Shown: one piece after another, positions 49,129 through 58,166 of the stretch | Layout: every line of letters begins with the position of its first letter | Numbering within the stretch: position 1 is the first letter of the stretch | DNA from: Alphaproteobacteria bacterium | Lineage (GTDB): Bacteria > Pseudomonadota > Alphaproteobacteria > UBA828 | Assembly: GCA_011523425.1 (NCBI GenBank) | Contig: WTGU01000069.1 | Location: 1 to 64,000, forward strand | Length of the DNA stretch: 64,000 nt | Direction of reading: 5' to 3' | Notes under the pieces: model-generated | What the model was told of the DNA's origin: nothing | The model's input: only the letters and a program-made list of their open reading frames with translations | Databases searched by the model: none | Position numbers and translations under genes: made by a program

Positions 49129-49311
49129 CCTGCGCGTGTGTGGGGAGCGGCGAAATCCATCCGCTCAAGAGCGACGCCCGACGAGATAAGAACGAGGCAG
49201 CGCGGCGGAAGACGCCGACGACTGCGACGCGTTGCGCAGGGATGGGCGGTCGGGGATGTCCGCCCGGAGTCCACGGTCGCCAGGACCTCCGCGACGTCGA
49301 TATGAAGCGAC

Positions 49312-50343
49312 TCAGCCGGGTTTGCGGGCGACGAAACAGTAGAGCGGCGTGAATATGCCCATCTTGCCGCCCGCGACGTAGGCGTTGGCCGTTCTGTCCA
49401 TCAATTGAATAAGGTCCGCAGAACCCTTCGGAAAGAGCCGGAACGCCTCCGCCAATCGCAGACCCGCGAATATCGCCTTGCGGCCCAGGGGCGTCCTGCG
49501 AAACGCATTGCGCAACGTGCCGCTCTGACCTTCCATGGGTCGATACCACCCTACGCCCTGGCCTTCCCTGTCGTCCCTGTCCGCCGCTTCGATGACGTCG
49601 TATCCCGCAGCCTCAAGCGCGCGATTCACCTCGGCGAACGTGGCGATCTCTTTCAGGGCGATCCCCAGCTTGAGTTCATGCTTGGCGGTGCGGTGAAGGC
49701 TGTCGTCGGGGTCGAACTTTTCTGTCATGCACATCTCCTGACCCCACAGCCGGGCTCCCGGTTTTAGCACACGATAGATCTCCGCAAACGCGCGCTCCTT
49801 GTCCGGCGCATGGCACGTCGACTCGATCGCATAACCCGCATCGAACGAGTCGGCTTCAATCGCGCTCATATCCATGAAGTTGCATTTGACGTACTCGGCC
49901 ATGTCGTCGAGCCCCGCCTCGACGTTCCTCCGCCTGGCCTCTTCCAGCTGCCGTTCGTTATTGTTGATGCAGACGACCCTGACGCCGCTTTCGCGGGCAA
50001 CCCGCCGCATAGGGCCGCCCACTCCGCAGCCGACATCGACGACCACCATGCCCTCTCGCAAGCCCAGCTTTTCGATCATCAGGCGCTGATGGCGAACGAT
50101 CGATTCTTCCAGCGATTCTTCGCGCGTCAATGGCGCAAAGTGCAGGGATTCGCTCCACCCGAATTGCATGATGTCGTTGCACAATGAATAGTAATCGTTC
50201 ACCGTCTCGGTGAAGTCATAACTGCTGCCATCGGCTTCAGCCTGCCTCATTCTGTCAGGCCAACCGTGAAATCGTGCGACGCGACTACCGACGTCCCGCC
50301 CTTGGCGAACGATCTGCAGGAGTCTGAACGGACTTGTCGACAT
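49312..50343 (-). CDS. Sterol C24-methyltransferase-like SAM-dependent methyltransferase
   Basis: The 343-residue protein has the hallmarks of sterol 24-C-methyltransferases (ERG6/SMT): YYSLCNDIMQFGWSESLHFA (region I type), SAM motif VVDVGCGVGGPMRRVA and the SMT signature AIESTCHAPDKERAF, plus a C-terminal region with GWYRPM. Such enzymes methylate sterol or other isoprenoid side chains and are uncommon in bacteria. No sterol or hopanoid synthesis genes are visible nearby. The ATG at 50343 was chosen over a GTG at 50415. The gene is less GC-rich than its neighbours and lies beside an integrase remnant, consistent with transfer. Confidence 0.8.
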   Translation of the reverse strand: MSTSPFRLLQIVRQGRDVGSRVARFHGWPDRMRQAEADGSSYDFTETVNDYYSLCNDIMQFGWSESLHFAPLTREESLEESIVRHQRLMIEKLGLREGMVVVDVGCGVGGPMRRVARESGVRVVCINNNERQLEEARRRNVEAGLDDMAEYVKCNFMDMSAIEADSFDAGYAIESTCHAPDKERAFAEIYRVLKPGARLWGQEMCMTEKFDPDDSLHRTAKHELKLGIALKEIATFAEVNRALEAAGYDVIEAADRDDREGQGVGWYRPMEGQSGTLRNAFRRTPLGRKAIFAGLRLAEAFRLFPKGSADLIQLMDRTANAYVAGGKMGIFTPLYCFVARKPG

Positions 50344-50427
50344 GTGCCGTTTGTTGAACCTGTTGCGGTTTTCTGATCTCGTTAGTGGTGGTAACGGCGC
50401 GGAAGTGTTTGCCACCGCTACACTGGC

Positions 50428-50634
50428 TTATTTCCCGACAATAGGGGAGGGATTCACGCGAAGGTGGCGCCCTTCGCCGCTACCGCCGGGCCTTGCACAG
50501 GTCAAGGGCAAAGCCCCTTGATCAACCCGGCCCTTGGCACCGCTGGGCCTGACGCACGAATTGAGCGTGCCACCGTCGCCGTACATGCCCGGCTTGGCGA
50601 GCGATTTCGCCTTCGCAGCGGTCAGCCGTCCCAT
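50428..50634 (-). pseudogene. N-terminal remnant of a P4-type tyrosine integrase (DUF4102 part)
   Basis: Residues MGRLTAAKAKSLAKPGMYGD, then GGTL...RPSGAKG, match the start of P4/IntS-type integrases (the arm-binding DUF4102 domain: LTDAKV..LKPPG.YGDGGGL...PSGAKSW). After PSGAKG the frame loses similarity, suggesting a frameshift, and no catalytic domain remains. It sits immediately downstream of the 3' end of tRNA-Asn on the same strand, the usual position of an island integrase. Confidence 0.62.
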
Positions 50635-50711
50635 GCAGTCCCCACATCCACACCCACACTCGATCACACATTCTGGTGGAATCGAGCGGAACGGACAAGT
50701 ACGAAAACAAG

Positions 50712-50740
50712 GAAAAAGCCCTGCCGGAGCAGGGCTTTAG
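50712..50740 (-). terminator. Rho-independent terminator of tRNA-Asn
   Basis: On the minus strand the arms AAAGCCCTG / CAGGGCTTT enclose a 6-base loop and run into TTTTT. It lies about 45 bases beyond the tRNA 3' end. Confidence 0.78.
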
Positions 50741-50782
50741 TGTCTTTCCTGAGAACAGGATGGACCTTGTCGGTCCTTGATC

Positions 50783-50858
50783 TGGCTCCCCGGGCCGGAC
50801 TCGAACCAGCGACCCAGCGGTTAACAGCCGCTTGCTCTACCAACTGAGCTACCGGGGA
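50783..50858 (-). tRNA. tRNA-Asn(GTT)
   Basis: On the minus strand the acceptor TCCCCGG pairs with CCGGGGA, followed by discriminator G and encoded CCA. The D-arm is GTAGCTCAGTTGGTAGAGC. The anticodon loop CTGTTAA within stem AGCGG/CCGCT gives anticodon GTT. The T-arm contains GGTTCGAGTCC. Length is 76 bases. Confidence 0.96.
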
Positions 50859-50994
50859 TCATGGATAGCCTTCTGGCCGCTCACCTCCCGGCTGAACGTC
50901 CATTCTCGCTCCATATAGCACCAAAGGAGCGCCCGTTCCAGACACCCCGGCCCCGGCAAGCGGAGCCGCCCCAGCCACCGCCCCGACCGCGGCG

Positions 50995-52152
50995 CTAACC
51001 GCCGCCGGGTACCAGGTTGTGCGGCGCCCGGCTGAGGCTCTCGGCGCCGTCGTCCGTGACCGCGTAGGTCTCGCCGAGGGTCATGGCGAGCCCTGCATCG
51101 CTGTTCGCGAGGATGATGTGGACGAAGAGGACCATGCCCGGCGCCACGACCTGCGGATTGCCGGTGTAGAACATCGGGCCGTCCATCCATGAGGGCGCGA
51201 AGGTCGCGCCGAGGCTGTAGCCGCAGGCGTTGAGGCGATGCTCCCGATAGCCTGCGCGATCGAGCACGCGGGCGTGGGCGTCGAAGACCTCGCCGAACGT
51301 GCGGCCGGGGTGCAGCGTCTCGCGGCAGGCGTCCAGCGCGTCCGCAGAGGCCCGGTGCATGGCCGCATGCGCCTCCGAGACCGGGCCGATCACCAGCGTG
51401 CGCATGAGCGCGGCGTGATAGCGGCAGTAGGTGCCCGCGAACTCGATGGTGAGCTGGTCCCGCTCCGCGAGCCGGCGCCGCCCGGCCTTGTCGCGGCAGA
51501 GCAGCGCGTCGGCGCCGGAGCTGAGGATAAAGGGATTGCCGGGATACTCGCCGCCGCCGCGGAAGACGGCCCCCTGCATCGCGGCGAGGATGTCGCCTTC
51601 GAACGCGCCGGGAGCAGCCAGCCTCTCCGCTTCCGCCAGGGCATCGTCCGCGAGCGCAGCCGCCCGGCGGACGTAGGCAAGCTCGCTCTCGCTCTTGACG
51701 AGGCGAAGCGCGGAGACGAGGTCCGACGCGTCCTCCAGCGTGCAGAAGTCCCCGAACGCCTGCTCGACCGCGAGCCAGTTCGCGGCCGTGAGACCCTGGG
51801 TGTCGCGTTCGACGCCGATGCGCGCACCGGCCGCGCCGTGCCCGGCCACCACGTCGCGGAGCGCCGCAGCGGGGTCGGCGCCGGCCTCGTCGACCCAGAT
51901 GCGGATGTCCTCGATGATCGAGGTGTGCCGCGCCTGGCGGAGGTCCGGCGCGCGGGTGAGCAGCGTCATCCGCCCGTCGCTCCCGAGCCAGAGGCACTGG
52001 AAGAAACAGAACCCGAAGGTGTCGTAGCCGGTCAGGTAGTACATGCTCTCCTGCTTGAAGAGCAGGATGCCCGCGAGGCCGCGGTCGGTGAGCGCCCGCA
52101 CCGCCGCAGCGCGCCGCCGCCCGAATTCGTCAGCCGTGAAGTGGGTCGCCAT
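50995..52152 (-). CDS. M24-fold hydrolase of the creatinase / ectoine-hydrolase (DoeA) type
   Basis: The 385-residue pita-bread-fold protein has the N-terminal creatinase domain and a C-terminal M24 domain. The metal ligands of true aminopeptidases are missing: the D-x10-D region reads IEFAGTYCRYHAALMRT and the His region reads CGYSLGATFAPSW. This matches the metal-independent creatinase/DoeA group, which cleaves C-N bonds in small osmolyte-like compounds. No ectoine genes are nearby. The ATG at 52152 was preferred to a GTG at 52173. It is divergent from the UxaA-family gene. Confidence 0.83.
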   Translation of the reverse strand: MATHFTADEFGRRRAAAVRALTDRGLAGILLFKQESMYYLTGYDTFGFCFFQCLWLGSDGRMTLLTRAPDLRQARHTSIIEDIRIWVDEAGADPAAALRDVVAGHGAAGARIGVERDTQGLTAANWLAVEQAFGDFCTLEDASDLVSALRLVKSESELAYVRRAAALADDALAEAERLAAPGAFEGDILAAMQGAVFRGGGEYPGNPFILSSGADALLCRDKAGRRRLAERDQLTIEFAGTYCRYHAALMRTLVIGPVSEAHAAMHRASADALDACRETLHPGRTFGEVFDAHARVLDRAGYREHRLNACGYSLGATFAPSWMDGPMFYTGNPQVVAPGMVLFVHIILANSDAGLAMTLGETYAVTDDGAESLSRAPHNLVPGGG

Positions 52153-52331
52153 CGCACCCGTACCTTTCGCCACGCCGCATCCCCTGGCTGCGGACGATAG
52201 GGCGCGCCGGCGCGAGCGTAAACCACGCGGAGCTTGCCCGCGCGCGCCGCGCCAGGACTACCGCTTCGCGGCGTTTACCGATAAGGAAGGCGTCCGTGAC
52301 CAGCGCAACGTATCGAGCCGGGGAAGGCGCG

Positions 52332-55031
52332 ATGCCCGATCGTTTCCAGTTCGGCCAGGTGGCCCGCGTTCCGGCGGCGACGGACAACGTCGCGATCGCG
52401 ACGCGGCGCCTCGAAGCCGGCACCCTCGTCGCCGACGGGACCGGCGCGTTCCGCCTCCCCTACACCGTCCTGGAGGGACACCGCTTCGTCCGCGTGCCCG
52501 TTGCCGAGGGCGCGCGCCTCACCTCCTGGGGTCTCCCGTTCGGCATCGCGGCCCGCGCGCTGCAGCCGGGCGAGTATGTCTGCAACGAGAGGATCCTCGC
52601 CGCGCTGGTGGAGCGCGACATCGACTTTGCTCTGCCGGACGCCGCCAACTTCAGCGACACCATCGAGACCTATGCGCTGGACGAAGCGACCTTCAGCGCG
52701 GGAGAGCAGGTGGCGTCCGCCGAGGAGCCTGCGACCTTCGCCGGCTTCCGCCGCCCCGGCGGGCGCGGCGTCGGCACCCGGAACTTCGTCGTCGTGCTGG
52801 CCACCACCTCGCGCGCCAACGGCTTCGTTCGCGAGGTCGCGGGCCGGGCCGCGGCGGCCGCGCCTGCGGGCGTCGACGGCGTCGTCGCGGTCACCCATAC
52901 CGAAGGCGGCGGCAGCGCGCGGCCCAACAATCTGGACCACGTGCTCAGGGTGCTCGCCGGCTTCATCGTGCATCCCAACGTGGGCGCGGTGCTGGCGGCC
53001 GACGACGGCACCGGCGCCTACGCCAACGACGACCTGCGGCGCTTCATGGAAGGCCGCGACGACCCGCTCGACCACGTGCTCCACGCCTTCTTCCGCATCG
53101 AGGGAGAGCACGAGCGGGAGGTGGTGCGCGCGGCGGCGCTGATCGAAGGCTGGCTGCCGGAGGTCGCCGGCCAGCGCCGCACGCGCGAGCCCGTGGGCGC
53201 GCTGCGGCTCGCGCTCCAGTGCGGCGGCTCGGACGCGTTCTCCGGGGTCTCCGGCAACGCGCTGGCGGGCTGGGTGGCGCGGGAGGTCATCCGCCACGGA
53301 GGCGCGGCCAACCTGGCCGAGACCGACGAGCTCATCGGCGCCGAGCCCTACGTGCTGGAGAACGTGCGCGATGCCGGCACGGCACGGCGGTTTCTCGGGA
53401 AGATCGAGAACTTCAAGCGCTACGCCGCCAACCACGGGGCCACGGCCGAGGGCAACCCCACCGGCGGCAACAATTTCCGCGGCCTCTACAACATCGCGCT
53501 GAAGTCGCTCGGCGCCGCCCGCAAGAAGGCCCCCGACGTGCGGCTCGACCACGTCATCGACTACGGCGAGCCCATGCGCGCGCCCGGCTTCTACTTCATG
53601 GACAGCCCCGGCAACGATCTGGAGAGCATCGCCGGCCAGGTGGCGGCCGGCTCCACCCTCATCCTCTTCATCACCGGGAACGGCTCGATCACCAACTTCC
53701 CCTTCGTGCCGACGCTCAAGTTCGTGACCACCACGGGCCGCTTCGAGCTGCTCGCGAACGAGATGGACGTGAACGCGGGCCGCTACAACGACGGCATGGA
53801 GATGGATGCGCTCGGCGCGGAGACCTTCGAGCTCGCGCTCGACGTCGCCTCCGGGCAGCGCAGCAAGGGCGAGCGCGCGGGCCACGCCCAGGTCTCGGTC
53901 TGGCGCGACTGGCCGCGCACCGGGACGGACGGGCTGGAGGAGATACGCCTACGGCCGGCACCGGCCGGGCGCCCGCTCGCGGTGCGGGATGCGGCTCCCC
54001 TCGAGCTTGCCTTCGACGCCGTGGTCACGGGCCAGGGTATCGCCTCCGACCAGGTCGCGCTGGTGATGCCGACGAGCCTCTGCTCCGGCCAGGTGGCGCG
54101 CCTCATCGCCGACGACCTCACGCGGAACCCGCCCGCGTGGAGCGACGTCTCGCGCTTCGTCGCCCTCGTGCATACCGAGGGCTGCGGCTCGGCCAACGGG
54201 GCCGGCCTCTATCTCGACACGCTCACCGGCCACCTCGCGCATCGCTGCGTGCGCCACGCGGTGCTGCTGGAGCATGGCTGCGAGATGACCCACAACGACG
54301 CGGTGCGCCACCATCTCGCCGCGCGCGGCCTGGAGACGGAGCGCTTCGGCTGGGCGAGCGTGCAGCTCGACGGCGGCATCGGCCGCGTCCGCGCCAAGGT
54401 GGCGGGCCAGCTCGAGGCCATGGCCCGGACCCGCTCCGCGGCGCAGCCCGAGAGACGGCGCGTGGGCGCTGCCGAGATGCGCCTCGCGCTTGCCGCGGAC
54501 GGGCCCATGCCGGAGTCGGTCGGGGCGGCCTTCGGCCGGCTGGCCGCCGGCCTCGTCGCGGCCGGCGCGACCGTGGTCGTAGCGAGCAGCGGGAGCCTGC
54601 TTGGGAATACCGGCTTCCGCCGCGCCCTCCTTCCGGCGGGCGCGGTGCCGGCGGCCTCTCTCGCCTTCGCCCAGCCGGCAGCGGGCGCGGGGTTCCACGT
54701 CATGGAGACGCCCACCGAGAACGCGGTGGAGACCTTCGCCGGGCTGGGTGCTACCGGGGTCGAGCTGATGCTCTGCCACGTCGGGCGGACCCCGCTGCAG
54801 GGCCACCCCATGCTCCCCCTCCTCCAGGTGACGGCCGACGAGGCGGTGGCCGCGCGCTACGGCAGCGATCTCGACCGGGTCTTCGCGCCAGGGCACGACA
54901 CTCCCTCCATCGCCGCCGCACTTGCGGCGCTCGTCGCGGAGACGGCCTCCTGCCGCTACCGGCCGGCGCTCTGGTCGCGCGGGGTCACCGAATTCCAGCT
55001 CACCCGCGGTCCGCTCGGCCTCTCCATGTGA
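52332..55031 (+). CDS. Double-length UxaA-family (altronate dehydratase-like) protein
   Basis: The 899-residue protein is nearly twice the ~495 residues of E. coli altronate dehydratase. An N-terminal SAF-like domain (AIATRRLEAGTLV, GEYVCNERI) precedes a UxaA catalytic-type region with GTRNFVVVLATTS, THTEGGGSARPNN and NPTGGNNFRGLYNI. A second UxaA-like block begins near residue 600 with MPTSLCSGQVARLI and VHTEGCGSANGAG. UxaA enzymes dehydrate sugar acids, usually with Fe or Mn. Internal duplication or fusion is seen directly; the substrate is unknown. ATG at 52332 (GGGGAAGG upstream) was preferred over a GTG at 52296, which also has a ribosome site. Confidence 0.82.
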   Translation: MPDRFQFGQVARVPAATDNVAIATRRLEAGTLVADGTGAFRLPYTVLEGHRFVRVPVAEGARLTSWGLPFGIAARALQPGEYVCNERILAALVERDIDFALPDAANFSDTIETYALDEATFSAGEQVASAEEPATFAGFRRPGGRGVGTRNFVVVLATTSRANGFVREVAGRAAAAAPAGVDGVVAVTHTEGGGSARPNNLDHVLRVLAGFIVHPNVGAVLAADDGTGAYANDDLRRFMEGRDDPLDHVLHAFFRIEGEHEREVVRAAALIEGWLPEVAGQRRTREPVGALRLALQCGGSDAFSGVSGNALAGWVAREVIRHGGAANLAETDELIGAEPYVLENVRDAGTARRFLGKIENFKRYAANHGATAEGNPTGGNNFRGLYNIALKSLGAARKKAPDVRLDHVIDYGEPMRAPGFYFMDSPGNDLESIAGQVAAGSTLILFITGNGSITNFPFVPTLKFVTTTGRFELLANEMDVNAGRYNDGMEMDALGAETFELALDVASGQRSKGERAGHAQVSVWRDWPRTGTDGLEEIRLRPAPAGRPLAVRDAAPLELAFDAVVTGQGIASDQVALVMPTSLCSGQVARLIADDLTRNPPAWSDVSRFVALVHTEGCGSANGAGLYLDTLTGHLAHRCVRHAVLLEHGCEMTHNDAVRHHLAARGLETERFGWASVQLDGGIGRVRAKVAGQLEAMARTRSAAQPERRRVGAAEMRLALAADGPMPESVGAAFGRLAAGLVAAGATVVVASSGSLLGNTGFRRALLPAGAVPAASLAFAQPAAGAGFHVMETPTENAVETFAGLGATGVELMLCHVGRTPLQGHPMLPLLQVTADEAVAARYGSDLDRVFAPGHDTPSIAAALAALVAETASCRYRPALWSRGVTEFQLTRGPLGLSM

Positions 55032-55163
55032 GGGGACGGGATGCGCAGGCCAGGCGGCGCCCGGTTGCGCCGCCGGCTGAATCGTGGCACATCACGCGCG
55101 CGGCGCGGCCGCCGCCGGTGAGGCCCCAAGCGGGTTGCCCGCGGCTTTCTCTCCGCCGCATGT

Positions 55164-55239
<76 letters not shown>

Positions 55240-55275
55240 AAATCCCCTCTATATCAATGCATTAGAGGGGATTTT
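55240..55275 (+). terminator. Rho-independent terminator of tRNA-Lys
   Basis: Long perfect arms AAATCCCCTCTA and TAGAGGGGATTT are separated by an 11-base loop, and the right arm ends in TTTT. It starts directly after the CCA end and should terminate in both directions. Confidence 0.85.
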
Positions 55276-55717
55276 CATTTGGTGTTCCAGGCTCTCTTTC
55301 TTCAGGCACCCTATAGGTACCACTGTTTTGTAACCTCCCGGCCGCTCCAGACCACGGCGAAGGTAAAGGTTCGGGTAGGTTCGGGTGGTGCGGGGCGATG
55401 CGACCTCGCACACCTATGAGCGCACGATCCAGCCGCTGCCGAAGCTTGGGCCGTGGGTGGACGAGCTCGAGCGCCGCCTGGAGGCCAACGAGAGGACTAA
55501 GCGCCGGAGGTTCCTGTCGGCCCACCGGGACAACCGGGTTGAAGGCGGGGTCGGTGCCGGCGACGTGAAGGCAAACGGCACGGGCGCTCAACTGCGTATA
55601 ACAAGAGATAATAGTAAGGCCTCCGGCTCGCGTATTTCTCATTGCTTGACCGCGTCCTTTCGCTAAGGACAATTGAGTCCGCTGGTGCAGAGTCACTTGA
55701 CCATGTGAGAAGCCGAC
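55276..55717. other. Region between tRNA-Lys and the RiPP-like cluster
   Basis: This 442-base stretch contains no convincing intact gene. A frame at 55385-55666 includes PLPKLGPWVDELERRLEA, which faintly recalls transposase fragments (possibly IS21-like), but this is weak. Composition shifts to AT-richer sequence near 55600 (ACAAGAGATAATAGTAAGG), where the promoter of the plus-strand cluster may lie; no clear -35/-10 pair was found. Confidence 0.45.
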
Positions 55718-58165
55718 ATGGCTGAGGTTGGGGCCGATCCAGGCGGCTTGGGCGCCGGAGCGGCCGCGGGCGGCAGGCCGCTCCAGCCGTCGCTCTGGAG
55801 CGCCCTCCCCCACTTCCTGCCGCTTCTGATCTTTCCGCTGATCGTCAACGCCGCGCTGCAGGGCAGCTGGTGGATCGCGGCGCCGTTCGTCTTCTTCATG
55901 CTTGCGGGTCCCCTGGATGTCGCGCTCGGCGCGGACGAGAAGAACATGGACCCGGCGAAGACGCCCGAGAGGCGCCTGTTCTGGCACAATCTGCCGGTCT
56001 GGGGGTGGGCGTTTCTCTGGCCCCTGACCTTCGCCTTCACGCTCTGGCACATCCTCGTCGTCGGCCATCTGGCCCTCTGGGAGACCGCGTTGATGGCGGT
56101 GGTGCTCGCGACCGAGGCACAGGCGGTCTTCATCGTCGGCCACGAGCTGGTCCATCGGCGGCACACGTGGGAGCGCCGCCTCGGCGAGTTTCTGCTCGCG
56201 TCCGCCTCCTACCCGCACTACGCCACGGAGCACATCTACATTCACCACGCCCTCGTCGGCACGCCGCTGGACGTGGGGTCTGCGCCCAAGGGCGAGAGCC
56301 TCTGGCGCTATTTCCCGCGCGAGCTGGCGAGCAACATCCTCGGCGCCTGGCGCGTCACCCGCGAGCGGCTGGCACGCCGCCGCCTGCCCATGTGGCACTA
56401 CAGCAATCCCTTCTGGCGGTACGGCTTCGAAACCGCTCTCTGGTACGCGCTGATCTACTGGATGGGCGATTGGTGGGCAGTCCTGATCTACGCCGTACTC
56501 TGCCTCGGCGTCGTGCTCTCGATGAAGATCAGCAACTACATCCAGCACTACGGCCTGCGCCGCATCCGCATGCCCAACGGCCGCTTCGAGAAGGTCCGGC
56601 CCCGGCATTCGTGGAGCGCCAGCTGCAGGTTCAGCAACTGGATGTTCTACAACATGCAGCGCCATCCGGATCACCACGCGGTGGCGAGCCGGCCGTATGC
56701 GCTGCTGCAGCATCGCGGCGAGGACGAATCGCCGCAGTTGCCGGGGAGCTACGGCAAGATGTTCGGCTTGGCGGTGCGACCGAAGCGCTGGTTCCGGACC
56801 ATGGACCCGCTGGTCGATCAGTGGCGCGCCCACTTCTACCCCGAGATCGAGGACTGGAGCCCCTACGACAGCGCGGTTGCCGAAGCCCGGCCGGAGGCCT
56901 TCGACGCCATCGTCGAGATCTTCGGCGCCGCGCCGCGGCTCGCCGGGCTGATCGAGCGAAGCCCGGAGCTGCTCGACAGCCTCAAGAGCCGGGAGTTTAC
57001 CGATCTCGATCTCCCGGGCGGCTTCGGGCCGGACCTGGAATTCGAGGTGACCGCCCGCAGTGGCCTCACGCGCCTCTACTGGACGCACGAGTTCGGCGTC
57101 GCGGAGATGACCGAACAGATCGCCGAAGCGCCCGTTCAGGATGTGAGCGACACGGCGGACGCCGTGCGCAACTGGTCGAACGACAAGACCTTCCAGATCG
57201 GCATCCACATGCTGCGCGGCAATCTCACCCCGATCGAGGCGGGAACGGCGCTCGCGAATGTCGCGGAGGCCGCGATTGCCGCCGTGCTCGAGGCGGTCGA
57301 CGAGGAGATCGCCGAGACCCGCGGCCCGCGCGGCGAGGGAGGGATCGCGGCGGTGGCTCTGGGCGATCTGGCAAGCCGGGACGTGGCGCCCGGCATGGCG
57401 CTGGACCTCCTGTTCGTGCATGGGGGCGGCTCCGCCGGCGAGCAGGAGGCGACGTGCCGCCGCTACGGCGATGCGCTCCGGCGGCTGTCGCGCGGCAGCC
57501 TGCTGTTCGCGGACGCGCCGCGCGGTGGAAAGGGACGGGCCGCGAGAGCGCTCTCGGAGTTCGCCGATGGCGGCTGGAGCGCCGGATCGGCGGACGAGCT
57601 GCTGGAGCTGACACGCGCGCGCTGCGTCTTCGAATCGGGCGAGAGCGGGATCGGCCGGCGCTTCGACGAGGCGCGGCAGGCGCTGCTCGGCCGCGGCGAC
57701 GCGCACGCGGCGCTCGTCGCCGAGCTGCGGGGCGGAGCCGGCGGCACGGCCGCACCGGGGCTTGCCGCGCTCGACGAGATGACCGGCGGCCTCGACGACG
57801 TCGAGCGCACTGCCCGGCTTCTCCAGCTGACCGGCCCCGGAGACGCCGTGGACGACCCGGCGCCCAGGGCGGTGGCAGTCTTCGAAGCTGCAGGAGCGCA
57901 TGGCGCGATCCCCGGCGACGGCGCGGAGGCCTTGATCGAGGCCGCCACGATGTGGCGCACCCTGCGCGGCATTCTGCGGCTGATTGCGGACGACGGCGTC
58001 GTGGACGGTGCAGCGGCGACCGGGGTCAAGGCCGCCATTGCGCAGGCCGCCGGGCTGGACGATTTCGACGCGCTCGCCAACACGATCCGCGATAGGGCAT
58101 CCCGCGCCGCAGCCGCGCGCGATGCAGTGAACGGAACGCGTGGCCCCGCTGCCGGCACGAGCTGA
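55718..58165 (+). CDS. AlkB-type di-iron monooxygenase fused to a degenerate GlnE-like nucleotidyltransferase domain
   Basis: The 815-residue protein has two parts. Residues ~1-380 are an alkane-1-monooxygenase-like membrane protein with the histidine clusters HELVHRRH (142-149), EHIYIHH (171-177) and QRHPDHH (314-320), plus NYIQHYG (273-279). Residues ~394-800 resemble the adenylyltransferase half of GlnE: FGAAPRLAGLIERSPELLDS, FQIGIHMLRGNLTPIEAG and VALGDLASRDVAPGMALDLL. The GlnE active-site pattern S-D-L-D is M-A-L-D here (560-563), so one metal Asp is lost. The next gene, for the YcaO protein, starts one base after the stop, so hydroxylation of the cluster's product is the likely role. 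The function of the second domain is unknown. Confidence 0.8.
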   Translation: MAEVGADPGGLGAGAAAGGRPLQPSLWSALPHFLPLLIFPLIVNAALQGSWWIAAPFVFFMLAGPLDVALGADEKNMDPAKTPERRLFWHNLPVWGWAFLWPLTFAFTLWHILVVGHLALWETALMAVVLATEAQAVFIVGHELVHRRHTWERRLGEFLLASASYPHYATEHIYIHHALVGTPLDVGSAPKGESLWRYFPRELASNILGAWRVTRERLARRRLPMWHYSNPFWRYGFETALWYALIYWMGDWWAVLIYAVLCLGVVLSMKISNYIQHYGLRRIRMPNGRFEKVRPRHSWSASCRFSNWMFYNMQRHPDHHAVASRPYALLQHRGEDESPQLPGSYGKMFGLAVRPKRWFRTMDPLVDQWRAHFYPEIEDWSPYDSAVAEARPEAFDAIVEIFGAAPRLAGLIERSPELLDSLKSREFTDLDLPGGFGPDLEFEVTARSGLTRLYWTHEFGVAEMTEQIAEAPVQDVSDTADAVRNWSNDKTFQIGIHMLRGNLTPIEAGTALANVAEAAIAAVLEAVDEEIAETRGPRGEGGIAAVALGDLASRDVAPGMALDLLFVHGGGSAGEQEATCRRYGDALRRLSRGSLLFADAPRGGKGRAARALSEFADGGWSAGSADELLELTRARCVFESGESGIGRRFDEARQALLGRGDAHAALVAELRGGAGGTAAPGLAALDEMTGGLDDVERTARLLQLTGPGDAVDDPAPRAVAVFEAAGAHGAIPGDGAEALIEAATMWRTLRGILRLIADDGVVDGAAATGVKAAIAQAAGLDDFDALANTIRDRASRAAAARDAVNGTRGPAAGTS

Positions 58166-58166
58166 C

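Noticed and set aside
50995..52152. Xaa-Pro dipeptidase (metal-dependent)
   Set aside because: The metal-binding Asp, His and Glu positions are replaced (IEFAGTYCRYHAALMRT, CGYSLGATF), matching creatinase/DoeA-like enzymes.
55385..55666. Transposase fragment (IS21-like) between tRNA-Lys and the RiPP-like cluster
   Set aside because: Only about 20 residues (PLPKLGPWVDELERRLEA) look familiar and I could not confirm the family; recorded in the region entry rather than called as a mobile element.
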